NCBI RefSeq assembly: GCF_003355455.1
Contig: NZ_CP031357.1
Coordinates: forward strand, 2,024,501 to 2,088,500
Direction of reading: 5' to 3'
Length of the DNA: 64,000 nt
Source of the DNA: Erythrobacter aureus
Lineage (GTDB): Bacteria > Pseudomonadota > Alphaproteobacteria > Sphingomonadales > Sphingomonadaceae
Below are positions 26,977-36,710 of this stretch, piece after piece. Positions within the stretch are counted from its first letter, which is position 1; each line of letters begins with the position of its first letter. The notes beneath the pieces were generated by a model. It saw only the letters and a list, made by a program, of their open reading frames with translations. It was not told the DNA's origin and searched no databases. Both the position numbers and the translations under genes were made by a program.

Positions 26977-27431
26977 CAAGCGCAGCGCCGCGTCTTTTTC
27001 GGCTTGGGCGCGGTCGTGGCGAATTCACCCGGCGTTAGCTGATTGTCGCCATCGGCATCCGCGCTCTCGAATTTCTCGACCGTCGCCGCGGCCCATTCCT
27101 CGAAGTCGAGCAGGTTGTTGCCGTCCTTGTCGAGCTTTCGGAACCCATCGGAACGGGTCGAGAGCATCTCGGTTCGCGTAATCCGCCAATCGCGGTTGCG
27201 ATCATAGCGAAAGAACCGGCGCTGTTCCCTGGTGAGCTCGGTCGCCGTTGGCGGCGCCGGGCCGACCAAATCGCCCGGATCCGAGGCCGGTATCTCGGGC
27301 AATGGATCGCTGGTCTCGATCGGTGCCGGCGGCGGCGCGCCGCGCTCGATCTGCGCCCTGCCCTGCCACCAGAAGGCGCCAAGCCCGACCAGCGCGAGCG
27401 CCACCAACCCTCCTAGCAATATCCGGTTCAT
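26973..27431 (-). CDS. Membrane-anchored EF-hand calcium-binding protein
   Basis: 152 residues. One N-terminal membrane anchor or uncleaved signal (about 5-22, ILLGGLVALALVGLGAFWW), a proline-rich linker, then EF-hand loops. DKDGNNLLDFEE and DADGDNQLTPGE are canonical 12-residue loops; an upstream DRNRDWRITRTE is a third, less perfect one. The tail ends in basic residues and CAC. Probably faces the periplasm and binds Ca2+ (inference). Confidence 0.85.
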   Translation of the reverse strand: MNRILLGGLVALALVGLGAFWWQGRAQIERGAPPPAPIETSDPLPEIPASDPGDLVGPAPPTATELTREQRRFFRYDRNRDWRITRTEMLSTRSDGFRKLDKDGNNLLDFEEWAAATVEKFESADADGDNQLTPGEFATTAPKPKKTRRCAC

Positions 27432-27464
27432 CGGCCCATCCCCCTAATCCCGCCGGAACTTAGA

Positions 27465-28112
27465 CTAACGTCCGAACAGGCCCAACCGCAAGGCTACCAG
27501 AGGGCTGAGTCGATCGCCCAGCATTTCACGCCCCCCGGAACGCAGCGAACGCCGGGCAAGGCCTCCGACAACGGCGAGTGGTCGCAGGGAACTCGGCAAT
27601 CTCAGAGCTGGTTCGGCGAGCCGCTGTCCGTGGTCGAGCGCCTGTGCCCGTTCGCCATCGTCTTGTGCGCGAACAGCGAGGTCGGCCAGAGCCCACAGCT
27701 TGCCCGCGCGCGCAGCCTCGGACTTGGCTGAGGCTTCATCGGCACCTTCCGCCAGTCCGATGCCCAGCTTCTCCCGCCCCTCCACGAAGCGAGCCATTGC
27801 AGACGCCTCGAGCGGTCGCGGTGCGAGCAGCGCCTCCCACCCATCGACGAGCGCCAAAAGCGAGGTTTCGGCCCCCTCCCAGGTCCGGCCGATCAGATCG
27901 AGGAGGATATCACCATGCGGTCGCTCCGCAGCGGACCGGCCGAACTGATCGCGCCACCAGGCGAGCCGCATCTGGCCCAGCAATGGCTCGCTGGCACCTA
28001 GCACCATGCGACCGATCCGCCCGTCCAGCGCGAAGGCTGCCAGCCACATTTCGGGCTTGTCGCGAACGCTCGCAATGGCAACGCGCGAAACCTCTGGACA
28101 TTCGTCCAGCAA
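27465..28112 (-). CDS. Squalene/phytoene synthase-like protein
   Basis: 215 residues, mostly helical. The segment LLGQMRLAWWRDQFG matches the helix found in squalene/phytoene synthase relatives of the NDUFAF6 (complex I assembly) type. The Asp-rich catalytic motifs of true prenyl synthases (DxxxD) are not evident, so condensation activity is doubtful; an assembly or binding role is more plausible (inference). It lies 31 bases downstream of pdhB in the same direction. Confidence 0.6.
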   Translation of the reverse strand: MLDECPEVSRVAIASVRDKPEMWLAAFALDGRIGRMVLGASEPLLGQMRLAWWRDQFGRSAAERPHGDILLDLIGRTWEGAETSLLALVDGWEALLAPRPLEASAMARFVEGREKLGIGLAEGADEASAKSEAARAGKLWALADLAVRAQDDGERAQALDHGQRLAEPALRLPSSLRPLAVVGGLARRSLRSGGREMLGDRLSPLVALRLGLFGR

Positions 28113-28143
28113 GCCCGTTGCGCCATCGCTACTGTCCTGTGGG

Positions 28144-29529
<1,386 letters not shown>

Positions 29530-29532
29530 GGC

Positions 29533-30609
29533 TCAATACTCCTCCACCAGGACATCGGTGTAGAGTTCGGACGCGTCCGGCTCGGGAGAATTCTCGGCAA
29601 AGTCTGCGGCTTCGGTCACGGTCTTGCGGATGTCCTTGTCGATTGCCTTGAGCTCGTCCTCGGTCGAACCGTTTTCGAGGAGCACCTTCTTCAGTCCTTC
29701 GATCGGGTCCTTGTGTTCGCGCACATCCTGCACTTCCTCGCGGGTGCGATATTTGGCCGGGTCGGACATGGAATGGCCGCGATAGCGATAGGTGTTGCAC
29801 TCCATGAGCACAGGCCCCTTGCCCTCGCGCACATGCTTGAAGGCGATTTCGGCCGCCTGACGCACTTCGAGAACATCCATTCCATTCACATCCATGCCCG
29901 GGATGCGGAAGGCGGTGCCACGGCGATAGAATTCGGTTTCGGCGCTCGACCGTGCCGTGCTTGTGCCCATGGCGTACTGATTGTTTTCGACCACGAACAC
30001 GATCGGCAACTTCCACAGGCTCGCCATGTTGAAGGTCTCGTAAACCTGGCCCTGATTCGCCGCGCCATCGCCGAAATAGGCAAGGCAGAGACCGCCATCG
30101 CTGTTATACTGGTGCGCAAGTGCGAGTCCGCCGCCGAGCGCAACCTGCGCGCCGACGATGCCGTGCCCGCCGTAGAACTTATGTTCGGTCGAGAACATGT
30201 GCATGGACCCGCCCTTGCCCTTGGATATCCCCGCCTCGCGTCCCGTGAGTTCGGCCATGATGACCTTGGGATCGATGCCGTAGGCAAGCATATGGCCATG
30301 GTCGCGATAGCCGGTGATGACGCTGTCCTTGTCCCCGTCGAGCGCCGACTGGAGCCCAATGGCAACGGCTTCCTGGCCAATGTAGAGGTGGCAGAACCCG
30401 CCGATCAGACCAAGCCCGTAGAGCTGCCCGGCTCGTTCCTCGAACCGTCTGATGAGCAGCATCTGCTCGTAAAAGTGAAGCATCTGCTCATGGCTCGCGT
30501 CATAGCGCTTTTTCTTCTCCAGTGCGTCTTGCAACGAATGGAGAACGAAGTCGGTATCCTCAGCAGGTGACTGAGCGGGCTTTTTCTTGCTCCGAGGGGC
30601 TTTGGCCAA
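29533..30609 (-). CDS. pdhA: Pyruvate dehydrogenase E1 component, alpha subunit
   Basis: 358-residue thiamine-diphosphate subunit that decarboxylates pyruvate. Visible: the lead segment YEQMLLIRRFEERAGQLYG, GKGGSMHM, the TPP motif GDGAANQGQVYETFN to VENNQYAMGTS, and the phosphorylation-loop-like YRYRGHSMSDPAKYR. The N-terminus is Lys/Pro-rich (MAKAPRSKKKPAQ) and disordered. First gene of the pdhA-pdhB pair, with ftsB upstream on the same strand. Confidence 0.96.
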   Translation of the reverse strand: MAKAPRSKKKPAQSPAEDTDFVLHSLQDALEKKKRYDASHEQMLHFYEQMLLIRRFEERAGQLYGLGLIGGFCHLYIGQEAVAIGLQSALDGDKDSVITGYRDHGHMLAYGIDPKVIMAELTGREAGISKGKGGSMHMFSTEHKFYGGHGIVGAQVALGGGLALAHQYNSDGGLCLAYFGDGAANQGQVYETFNMASLWKLPIVFVVENNQYAMGTSTARSSAETEFYRRGTAFRIPGMDVNGMDVLEVRQAAEIAFKHVREGKGPVLMECNTYRYRGHSMSDPAKYRTREEVQDVREHKDPIEGLKKVLLENGSTEDELKAIDKDIRKTVTEAADFAENSPEPDASELYTDVLVEEY

Positions 30610-30703
30610 GACTTTTGTCCTTGTACTTCCGGGGAGGAATATCGGTTGCGCCTATAGGCACAGGCACAGGCCTCGCGCAACGGCAGAGCGCGGGTGCATA
30701 CGA

Positions 30704-30729
30704 AAAACCCTTACGGAAAGCGAAGGTTT
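30704..30729 (-). terminator. Possible weak terminator after ftsB
   Basis: Read on the minus strand just after the ftsB stop: AACCTT, a 10-base loop, then AAGGGTT with one bulged G, followed by a run of T. The stem is short, so termination may be partial and some transcripts may continue into pdhA. Confidence 0.4.
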
Positions 30730-30736
30730 CGCCCCG

Positions 30737-31051
30737 TCAATCCTCGAGCTTGATCACCACTTCGTCGGGATGGACCACATTTAGCTGGCTACGCAGCAAT
30801 TCGCCCACCATATCCGGATCGGCATGATCGGGGTGCAGCAAGGCGACGCGATTTTCCAGCGCCTCACGCTCTGCCTCAAGCTGAGCGAGCTGTGCTTCGC
30901 GCTGGTCCAACAAGCGCAAATTCTCACTCCAGGCGAGCAAGCCGGAAGGGCCAGCAATCGCCAGACCTCCCATGACGAGCAGCGCCGCCAGTGCAGCATG
31001 CTGCATTGCCTTCGCCCGCTGAATCGCCGCCATGGAATTTGTTCGCCGCAT
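30737..31051 (-). CDS. ftsB: FtsB/DivIC-family septum formation initiator
   Basis: 104 residues. One membrane helix (about 20-40, ALAALLVMGGLAIAGPSGLL), then a coiled coil (NLRLLDQREAQLAQLEAEREALENRVALL), then the C-terminal FtsB box-like DMVGELLRSQLNVVHPDEVV. FtsB links FtsL and FtsQ in the divisome. In alphaproteobacteria it regularly sits just upstream of the pdh genes, as here. A start at the second Met (31033) is possible. Confidence 0.88.
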   Translation of the reverse strand: MRRTNSMAAIQRAKAMQHAALAALLVMGGLAIAGPSGLLAWSENLRLLDQREAQLAQLEAEREALENRVALLHPDHADPDMVGELLRSQLNVVHPDEVVIKLED

Positions 31052-31157
31052 AGGGATAGAGAATCACAGTTAACCCCTTCACGCAAGGCAATTCTCTCCT
31101 CCGGAACCGCTTCGCCGCAGCAGCGGAACACTGCATGGCCTTGCCTCGTTCGTTTTC

Positions 31158-31200
31158 TTGACACGATACGGTTGCAGGTGTAACTAGTTTCTCCTGAAAC
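31158..31200 (+). promoter_or_regulatory. Predicted hppD promoter with overlapping palindromes
   Basis: TTGACA (31158-31163), a 17-base spacer and TAACTA (31181-31186) form a good -35/-10 pair, about 40 bases before the hppD ATG. The near-palindrome GTAACTAGTTTC (31180-31191) covers the -10, and a second inverted repeat, GTTTC-N4-GAAAC (31187-31200), covers the expected start site. Such placement is typical of a repressor operator; the regulator is not known from this window. Confidence 0.55.
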
Positions 31201-31225
31201 CAAATCACGTGACCAGAGGACTGAA

Positions 31226-32347
31226 ATGCCCGATCTCTTCGAAAACCCCATCGGCCTCGACGGCTTCGAATTCGTTGAATTCTGCGCTCCTGAGAAGGGT
31301 GTCATCGAGCCTGTTTTCGAAGCCATGGGCTTCACCCACGTTGCCACACACCGTTCGAAAGACGTGCATCTGTGGCGTCAGGGCCAGATCAATCTGATTC
31401 TGAACTACGAACCGAAAAGCGCAGCATGGTTCTTCGCGCGCGAGCACGGCCCGTCGGCCTGTGGCATGGGCTTCCGCGTGCGCGATGCGAAAAACGCCTA
31501 TGCCGAGCTGCTCGAACGCGGAGCCGAGCCGGTTGCGGTCGAGACCGGCCCCATGGAACTGCGCATTCCCGCTATCCGCGGGATTGGCGGCGCCATCGTC
31601 TATCTGATCGACCGCTATGCGGATCAGGACGGCGACGGCCTGTCGATCTACGACATCGATTTCGAGTATCTCGACGGCGTGGAGAAATGGCCGGTCGGCG
31701 CCGGTTTCAACGTAATCGATCACCTGACGCACAACGTCTACAATGGCCGCATGAAATATTGGGCGGACTATTACGAGACGCTCTTCAACTTCCGCGAAAT
31801 CCGCTTCTTCGACATCAAGGGTGAGTATACCGGCCTGACCTCGAAGGCCCTCACCGCGCCGGATGGCAAGATTCGTATACCCCTCAACGAAGAAGGCGAA
31901 GGCGGCAAGGGCCAGATCGAGGAGTTCCTGCGCGAATTCAACGGCGAAGGCATCCAGCACATCGCGCTGATCTGCGACGACCTTGTCGGATGCTGGGACA
32001 ATCTGAAGCAGCTCGGTGTCCCCTTCATGACCGCTCCGCCGGAAACCTATTACGAAATGCTGTCCGAACGCCTTCCGGGCCATGGCGAGGACGAAAACGA
32101 GCTCAAGATGCGCGGCATCCTGCTCGACGGCACAACCGAAGGTGGCAAGCCGCGTCTGCTGTTGCAGATTTTCGCGGAAGCGCAGGTTGGCCCGGTGTTC
32201 TTCGAATTCATTCAGCGCAAGGGTGACGAAGGCTTCGGCGAAGGAAACTTCAAGGCCCTGTTCGAAAGCATGGAGCGCGATCAAGTGCGTCGCGGCGTTC
32301 TCCAGGTCGAAGATGCCAAAACGGTCGAAGCGGAGCCTGCCGAATGA
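31226..32347 (+). CDS. hppD: 4-hydroxyphenylpyruvate dioxygenase
   Basis: 373-residue Fe(II) enzyme of tyrosine breakdown, making homogentisate. Two VOC-type halves. Iron ligands: His in VIDHLTHNVYNG, His in GIQHIALICDD and Glu in VFFEFIQRKGD. The C-terminal GFGEGNFKALFESMERDQVRRG is the family's gating helix. Followed with ATGA overlap by a second VOC protein. Homogentisate dioxygenase is not in the window. Confidence 0.97.
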   Translation: MPDLFENPIGLDGFEFVEFCAPEKGVIEPVFEAMGFTHVATHRSKDVHLWRQGQINLILNYEPKSAAWFFAREHGPSACGMGFRVRDAKNAYAELLERGAEPVAVETGPMELRIPAIRGIGGAIVYLIDRYADQDGDGLSIYDIDFEYLDGVEKWPVGAGFNVIDHLTHNVYNGRMKYWADYYETLFNFREIRFFDIKGEYTGLTSKALTAPDGKIRIPLNEEGEGGKGQIEEFLREFNGEGIQHIALICDDLVGCWDNLKQLGVPFMTAPPETYYEMLSERLPGHGEDENELKMRGILLDGTTEGGKPRLLLQIFAEAQVGPVFFEFIQRKGDEGFGEGNFKALFESMERDQVRRGVLQVEDAKTVEAEPAE

Positions 32348-32925
32348 GCGACGTCGCAGACCACCCCGTAAAACTAGGCGGCGTGCATCACGCCGCTTAC
32401 CGCTGCAAGGACGCGAAAGAGACCGTCGAATGGTACGGCAAGGTACTGGGCATGGATTATACCACTGCCTTTGCCGAGGATCATGTGCCCTCGACCGGCG
32501 CCTATGATCCCTACATGCACGTCTTCCTCGACGCTGGGAACGGCAACATCCTCGCCTTCTTCGAACTGCCCAACCAGAAGGACATGGGCCGCGACGAGAA
32601 TACGCCCGCCTGGGTTCAGCATCTCGCATTTCGCGTGAATAGCGAGGAAGAGCTGCTCTCCGCCAAGGAACATATCGAAAGCCTCGGCATCGATGTGCTC
32701 GGCCCAACCCATCACGGCATTTTCAAGTCGATCTACTTTTTCGATCCGAACGGCCACCGCGTGGAACTGGCCGCCGACATCGGGACCGACGAGCAATATG
32801 CCGAACTGAAACGTGTCGCGCCGCTGATGCTCGACGAATGGAGCGAAACCAAGAAAGCGCCGCGCCATGCCGACTGGCTGCACGAGATCGCGCGCAAGGA
32901 ACACGCCCAAAAAGCCAAGGGTTAA
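32344..32925 (+). CDS. VOC-family dioxygenase/glyoxalase-like protein
   Basis: 193 residues with two beta-alpha-beta-beta-beta modules of the vicinal oxygen chelate fold. Probable metal ligands are His in GGVHHAAYRC, His in WVQHLAFRVN and Glu in DPNGHRVELA. It overlaps hppD by 4 bases, so it is likely co-regulated and perhaps acts on a tyrosine or phenylpyruvate-derived compound (inference). Substrate unknown. Confidence 0.88.
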   Translation: MSDVADHPVKLGGVHHAAYRCKDAKETVEWYGKVLGMDYTTAFAEDHVPSTGAYDPYMHVFLDAGNGNILAFFELPNQKDMGRDENTPAWVQHLAFRVNSEEELLSAKEHIESLGIDVLGPTHHGIFKSIYFFDPNGHRVELAADIGTDEQYAELKRVAPLMLDEWSETKKAPRHADWLHEIARKEHAQKAKG

Positions 32926-32944
32926 CCGGCATGGAACACACCTC

Positions 32945-32973
32945 CGGTTGTCCCGTTGAGTGCGGGACAACCG
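32945..32973 (+). promoter_or_regulatory. Perfect 11-bp hairpin just upstream of the mscS-type gene
   Basis: CGGTTGTCCCG (32945-32955) and CGGGACAACCG (32963-32973) form a perfect stem with a 7-base loop. It ends only 10 bases before the ATG at 32983, and the ribosome site GAGGAA follows it directly. No T-run follows, so it is not a standard rho-independent terminator. It could be an mRNA 3' end stabiliser for hppD-VOC or a translation control element for the channel gene. Confidence 0.6.
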
Positions 32974-32982
32974 AGGAATTCC

Positions 32983-33909
32983 ATGCAAGCCACGCAAACC
33001 ACGCCGGCCGGCGAAACCTACGACCAGACGGTCAATACCTTTTCCACATTGCAGGACCAGTTGGTCGACATGGCCGAGGGCTTCGTTCGCGCGGTGCCCG
33101 GGCTCGTCATCGCGCTGTTCATTCTACTGCTGACCTGGATCATAGCCAAATTCGCCGTCCGGATTGCCGACCGGCTGACCGCTGGCACCGAAATCCGTCC
33201 GAGCCTCAAACAGTTGATCGACACGATCGTACGCCTCGCGATCTGGATCGTCGGGCTGATGATTGCGCTGATCGTGGTCATGCCAGGCATGACGCCCGCC
33301 AGCTTGCTGGCAGGCCTGGGTATCGGTGCGGTGGCGATCGGCTTCGCGTTCCAGGACATCTTCGAGAACTTTCTGGCCGGCGTGCTCATCATGGTGCGCG
33401 AGAAAATGCGCATCGGCGATGTGATCGAATGCGAAGGGATTACCGGCAAGGTCGAACACATCACGCTGCGCGAAACGCATGTGCGCAAGCTTTCGGGCGA
33501 ACTGTCGGTCGTCCCCAATTCGATCCTGTTCAAGAACCCGGTCGAGATCTTCACCGATAAGGAACAGCGGCGGCACGAAGTCGTCGTCGGGGTATCCTAC
33601 GACACCCAGCTCGACCATGCCGCCGATGTCATTCGCCGCGCGGTCGAGGGTCTCGACGATGTTCTCGCAAGCAAGGGCGTCGACATCTTCGCGCAGGAAT
33701 TCAATTCGAGTTCGGTCGATTTTCTCGTCCGCTGGTGGGCGGGCTCGACGCCTCGCGACGGCTGGGAAAGCAAGGACAAGGTCGTGCGCGCGATCAAGGC
33801 TGCGCTGGACAATGCCGGGATCGAGATCCCCTTCCCCTATGTCACTCACACTTTCAAAGAGGCCGTCCCTCTCGGCCAATTGGGTGACACCGATCACAAG
33901 ACGCCTTAA
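32983..33909 (+). CDS. Small-conductance mechanosensitive channel, MscS family
   Basis: 308 residues. Three membrane helices (about 35-60, 75-100, 105-130); the pore helix region shows LLAGLGIGAVAIGFAFQDIFENFLAGVLI, the Gly/Ala-rich TM3 of MscS. The beta domain (FRIGDVIECEG-like MRIGDVIECEGITGKVEHI) and the C-terminal alpha-beta domain follow. It releases solutes during hypo-osmotic shock. The ATG at 32983 is chosen for its GAGGAA ribosome site; an upstream TTG lies in the hairpin loop. Confidence 0.93.
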   Translation: MQATQTTPAGETYDQTVNTFSTLQDQLVDMAEGFVRAVPGLVIALFILLLTWIIAKFAVRIADRLTAGTEIRPSLKQLIDTIVRLAIWIVGLMIALIVVMPGMTPASLLAGLGIGAVAIGFAFQDIFENFLAGVLIMVREKMRIGDVIECEGITGKVEHITLRETHVRKLSGELSVVPNSILFKNPVEIFTDKEQRRHEVVVGVSYDTQLDHAADVIRRAVEGLDDVLASKGVDIFAQEFNSSSVDFLVRWWAGSTPRDGWESKDKVVRAIKAALDNAGIEIPFPYVTHTFKEAVPLGQLGDTDHKTP

Positions 33910-33957
33910 GGTTTCGAATCGAGACCGGGTTGCACGGTCTCCTGGGAGGAGAGACCG

Positions 33958-34872
33958 ATGCAGATACTGCGCACGCCGGCGGAACGTTTTGCGGGCATTC
34001 CAGACTATCCTTTCGCGGAAAACTGGTTCGAGGTCGATCTTGGCGACGGGCTGACCGCCCGGCAGCACTATGTCGACGAAGGGGCGAAAGATGCTCCGCC
34101 GGTTCTGCTGTTTCATGGCGAGCCGAGCTGGTCGTTCCTCTATCGCAAGATGATCCCGATCCTTGTCGACGCCGGTTTCCGCGTGCTCGCCCCCGATCTG
34201 ATCGGCTTCGGAAAGAGCGACAAGCCCGACGATATCGGGTTTTACACGTATGCCCGCCATGTCGCGTGGTTGAAACAGTGGCGCACGGCGATCGAACCGC
34301 GACCGGCGGCGCTGTTCTGCCAGGACTGGGGCGGATTGCTCGGCCTGCGCATGGTCGCACACGACCCCGACCTGTTTGCCTGCGTCGTCGCCAGCAATAC
34401 CTTCCTGCCCGCCGGCGGCACACCCAGCCAAGCCTTTCTCGCCTGGCGCGAGTTTGCAAGGAGCTCGCCCGATTTCCGTATCGGCCCTCTGCTTGACCGA
34501 GCCACGGCCACTCCGCGCAGCGAAACCGAGATCGCCGCCTACGACGCCCCCTTCCCCGACGAACCTTCCAAGGCCGGCGCGCGCGCCTTCCCCGCGCTCG
34601 TACCGGTCGAGGATGGCATGCCCGGCGTTGAAGACAACAAGCGGGCCTGGCCGTCGCTCGCAGCCTACGACAAGCCCTTCCTGACCCTGTTCGGCGAGGA
34701 CGATCCGGTGACCAAAGGCAGCGAAAAATTTCTGGTCGAGCGCATTGTCGGCGCGAAAGGCCAGCCCCACCGAACGCTGCCGAATTGCGGACATTTCTGC
34801 CAGGAGGACCAGCCCGAGGCGCTGGCGCAGGGCGTAATCGACACGGCGCGCAAGGCGGGCCATCTGGTTTGA
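33958..34872 (+). CDS. Haloalkane dehalogenase (alpha/beta hydrolase)
   Basis: 304-residue alpha/beta hydrolase of the haloalkane dehalogenase type, cutting carbon-halogen bonds with water. Oxyanion region HGEPSWSFLYR; nucleophile Asp in the elbow CQDWGGLLGLR with the halide-binding Trp next to it; a second halide ligand may lie in the cap; acid near FGEDDPVTKG; catalytic His in NCGHFCQED. The presence of DW in place of a Ser elbow separates it from esterases and epoxide hydrolases share it, so epoxide hydrolase is the main alternative. Strong GGAGGAGA ribosome site. Overlaps the MFS gene. Confidence 0.85.
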   Translation: MQILRTPAERFAGIPDYPFAENWFEVDLGDGLTARQHYVDEGAKDAPPVLLFHGEPSWSFLYRKMIPILVDAGFRVLAPDLIGFGKSDKPDDIGFYTYARHVAWLKQWRTAIEPRPAALFCQDWGGLLGLRMVAHDPDLFACVVASNTFLPAGGTPSQAFLAWREFARSSPDFRIGPLLDRATATPRSETEIAAYDAPFPDEPSKAGARAFPALVPVEDGMPGVEDNKRAWPSLAAYDKPFLTLFGEDDPVTKGSEKFLVERIVGAKGQPHRTLPNCGHFCQEDQPEALAQGVIDTARKAGHLV

Positions 34873-36047
34873 ACCAGCCCGCGCGACTGACCGGCGCGCA
34901 GGAAACCTCGCTTGCCATTGCGGCAGCGGTGGTGACCGCCAATGCCTATTACATCCATCCGATCATCGGCGATGTCGCCGACCATTTCGGTGTGAGCCAC
35001 GCGCGAATAGGGCTCGTGCCCGCGCTCAACCAGCTCGCGCTGGCAGTCGGAATTTTCATGCTGCTCCCGCTGGGCGACCGGATATCGAACCGCCGTCTGA
35101 CGATCGCCTTCGCGACCGGTCAGACCCTGTCACTGGCCATCATGACCCTGGCCGAAGGATTTTCTCTCTTCGTGCTGGGCTCTACCTTGCTGGGCTATTT
35201 CACTATCGCCCCGTACCTCCTGCCCGCCTACGCTTCCAAACGCGTGGCACCGGAGCGGCTCGGGCAGGTTACCGCCAAGCTGGCAGCAGGTATCATCCTT
35301 GGTATTCTGGTGGCCCGTGTCGGCGCGGGCGTCGTTTCCGAGCGGTACGGCTGGCGCGCCGTGTACTGGATAGCGACAACGCTCATGCTGGCGGTCACCA
35401 TCGCCTTGCCGCGGTTGATGGAAGGCGGGGAACGCTCCGCCGAGGGGCGCCAGTCCTATCGAGACCTGCTGTTATCGGTCTTCCCGCTTGTTGGAAAACA
35501 CAAGGAAGTGTTGCTGTCGGGCGCGATCCAGGCCCTCAATTTCGCCCAGTTCATTGCGGTGTGGTTGGGACTGGCGCTCTACCTAACCTCTCCGCAAATG
35601 GGATATGGCACCGATACGGTAGGGTATCTGGCAGGTCTGGCGGCGGTCAGCATCATCTCGACGCCGCGACTGGGGCGATGGGCGGATCATGTCGGTCCAC
35701 GCAAGGCCCGCACCATATTCGCGATGATCCAATTCATGGGGATCCTCCTTCTGTGGCCACTCGGTGGTTCGTTATGGGGCCTGCTTATACCTCTTATCAT
35801 CACGAACCTCGTCGGGCCGGGAGTGGACGTGACTGGACGTATGACATTTCTCGCGCTGGACCCTGCGATCCGGACGCGGCTGACAACCGTTTATGTCGTG
35901 ATTATGTTCATCGGCGGCGGGCTCGGGAGCTACGCCGGAACTGCCGCTTATGACGCCTATGGCTGGGCCGGGACCTGCATCCTACTCGGCCTGTGCTCGG
36001 TGACACTTACCGCGCTCGCCGCGACCGCGCGTCGATTTGGTCGGTGA
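34869..36047 (+). CDS. MFS transporter
   Basis: 392 residues with about 12 membrane helices, and motif-A-like loops LGDRISNRRLTI (after TM2) and LGRWADHVGPRKART. Likely start is TTG at 34869, overlapping the dehalogenase stop, which suggests co-translation. Substrate unknown; coupling to the dehalogenase hints at uptake or export of a halogenated compound or its product (inference). Resembles drug-efflux and sugar-efflux MFS members. Confidence 0.86.
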   Translation: MNQPARLTGAQETSLAIAAAVVTANAYYIHPIIGDVADHFGVSHARIGLVPALNQLALAVGIFMLLPLGDRISNRRLTIAFATGQTLSLAIMTLAEGFSLFVLGSTLLGYFTIAPYLLPAYASKRVAPERLGQVTAKLAAGIILGILVARVGAGVVSERYGWRAVYWIATTLMLAVTIALPRLMEGGERSAEGRQSYRDLLLSVFPLVGKHKEVLLSGAIQALNFAQFIAVWLGLALYLTSPQMGYGTDTVGYLAGLAAVSIISTPRLGRWADHVGPRKARTIFAMIQFMGILLLWPLGGSLWGLLIPLIITNLVGPGVDVTGRMTFLALDPAIRTRLTTVYVVIMFIGGGLGSYAGTAAYDAYGWAGTCILLGLCSVTLTALAATARRFGR

Positions 36048-36124
36048 AGCCGTCGGGATACTTGCCAGACTTCGCTCCACGCGATGAAGATTTGCGTACG
36101 ATTGCCAGCGATCCGAGGTAAATT

Positions 36125-36201
36125 TGGTGCGCCCGACAGGATTCGAACCTGTGGCCCCCAGATTAGGAATCTGATGCTCTATCCGACTGAGCTACGGGCG
36201 C
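36125..36201 (-). tRNA. tRNA-Arg (anticodon CCT)
   Basis: Full cloverleaf on the minus strand. Acceptor GCGCCCG pairs with CGGGCGC; D-arm GCTC...GAGC; anticodon stem CAGAT/ATCTG with loop TCCTAA giving anticodon CCT; T-arm with GGTTCGAATCC. The 3' CCA is encoded (36125-36127, after the discriminator A at 36128). Reads AGG codons, rare in this GC-rich genome. Confidence 0.97.
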
Positions 36202-36239
36202 TCCGGAGCCTCGTATAGCGGCTCGGACCGAGGTGGCAA

Positions 36240-36701
36240 TCAGTTGAGTTCGTCGGGCGGCGCAACGGGCATAATAAGCGGAGCGACGGCTATTCCCTCG
36301 GCAAGCATGTCTTCCGCCTCGTCGCGGGTTGCGCGTCCGTGAATTGGCCCCTCGTCGGCTTCGCCATAATGCATCTCGCGCGCTTTTTCGGCAAACTCGT
36401 CGCCCACCCAGGTGCTGTTTTCGAGCGCCTTGGTTTGAGCCTTGGCGAGAGTCGCCAGCGCCTTTTTGACCTCCGTCGGCATTTCACCTGTCGCCAATTG
36501 GGTGACATCGCCGCCACTTAGCTCGCGCATGCTACCCTTCGCGGGTACGGAAGGCGCCATCGGCGCTTTGGCGACTTCAGCACTTCCACATGCCGGGCAG
36601 GCCAACAGCCCCTTGGCTTTCTGATCGGCATAATCGTCGGAAGAGCCGAACCAGCCTTCGAACCGATGGCCCTCACTACAAGAAAGGTCGAATACGATCA
36701 T
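36240..36701 (-). CDS. DUF1178 family protein
   Basis: 153 residues. The N-terminus has MIVFDLSCSEGHRFEGWFGS and then LLACPACGSAEV, an arrangement of Cys and His that likely binds zinc, as in FmdB-like zinc ribbons. The C-terminal half is helical and acidic (GDEFAEKAREMHYGEADEGPIHGRATRDEAEDMLAEGI). Widespread in alphaproteobacteria, function unknown. Next to the nitrilase and grxC, and the same trio is common in this group. Confidence 0.9.
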   Translation of the reverse strand: MIVFDLSCSEGHRFEGWFGSSDDYADQKAKGLLACPACGSAEVAKAPMAPSVPAKGSMRELSGGDVTQLATGEMPTEVKKALATLAKAQTKALENSTWVGDEFAEKAREMHYGEADEGPIHGRATRDEAEDMLAEGIAVAPLIMPVAPPDELN

Positions 36702-36710
36702 CGTGCCGGC

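Noticed and set aside
36125..36201. tRNA-Arg as an integration site for a genomic island
   Set aside because: No integrase and no repeated tRNA 3' end was seen on either side; flanking genes are ordinary core genes.
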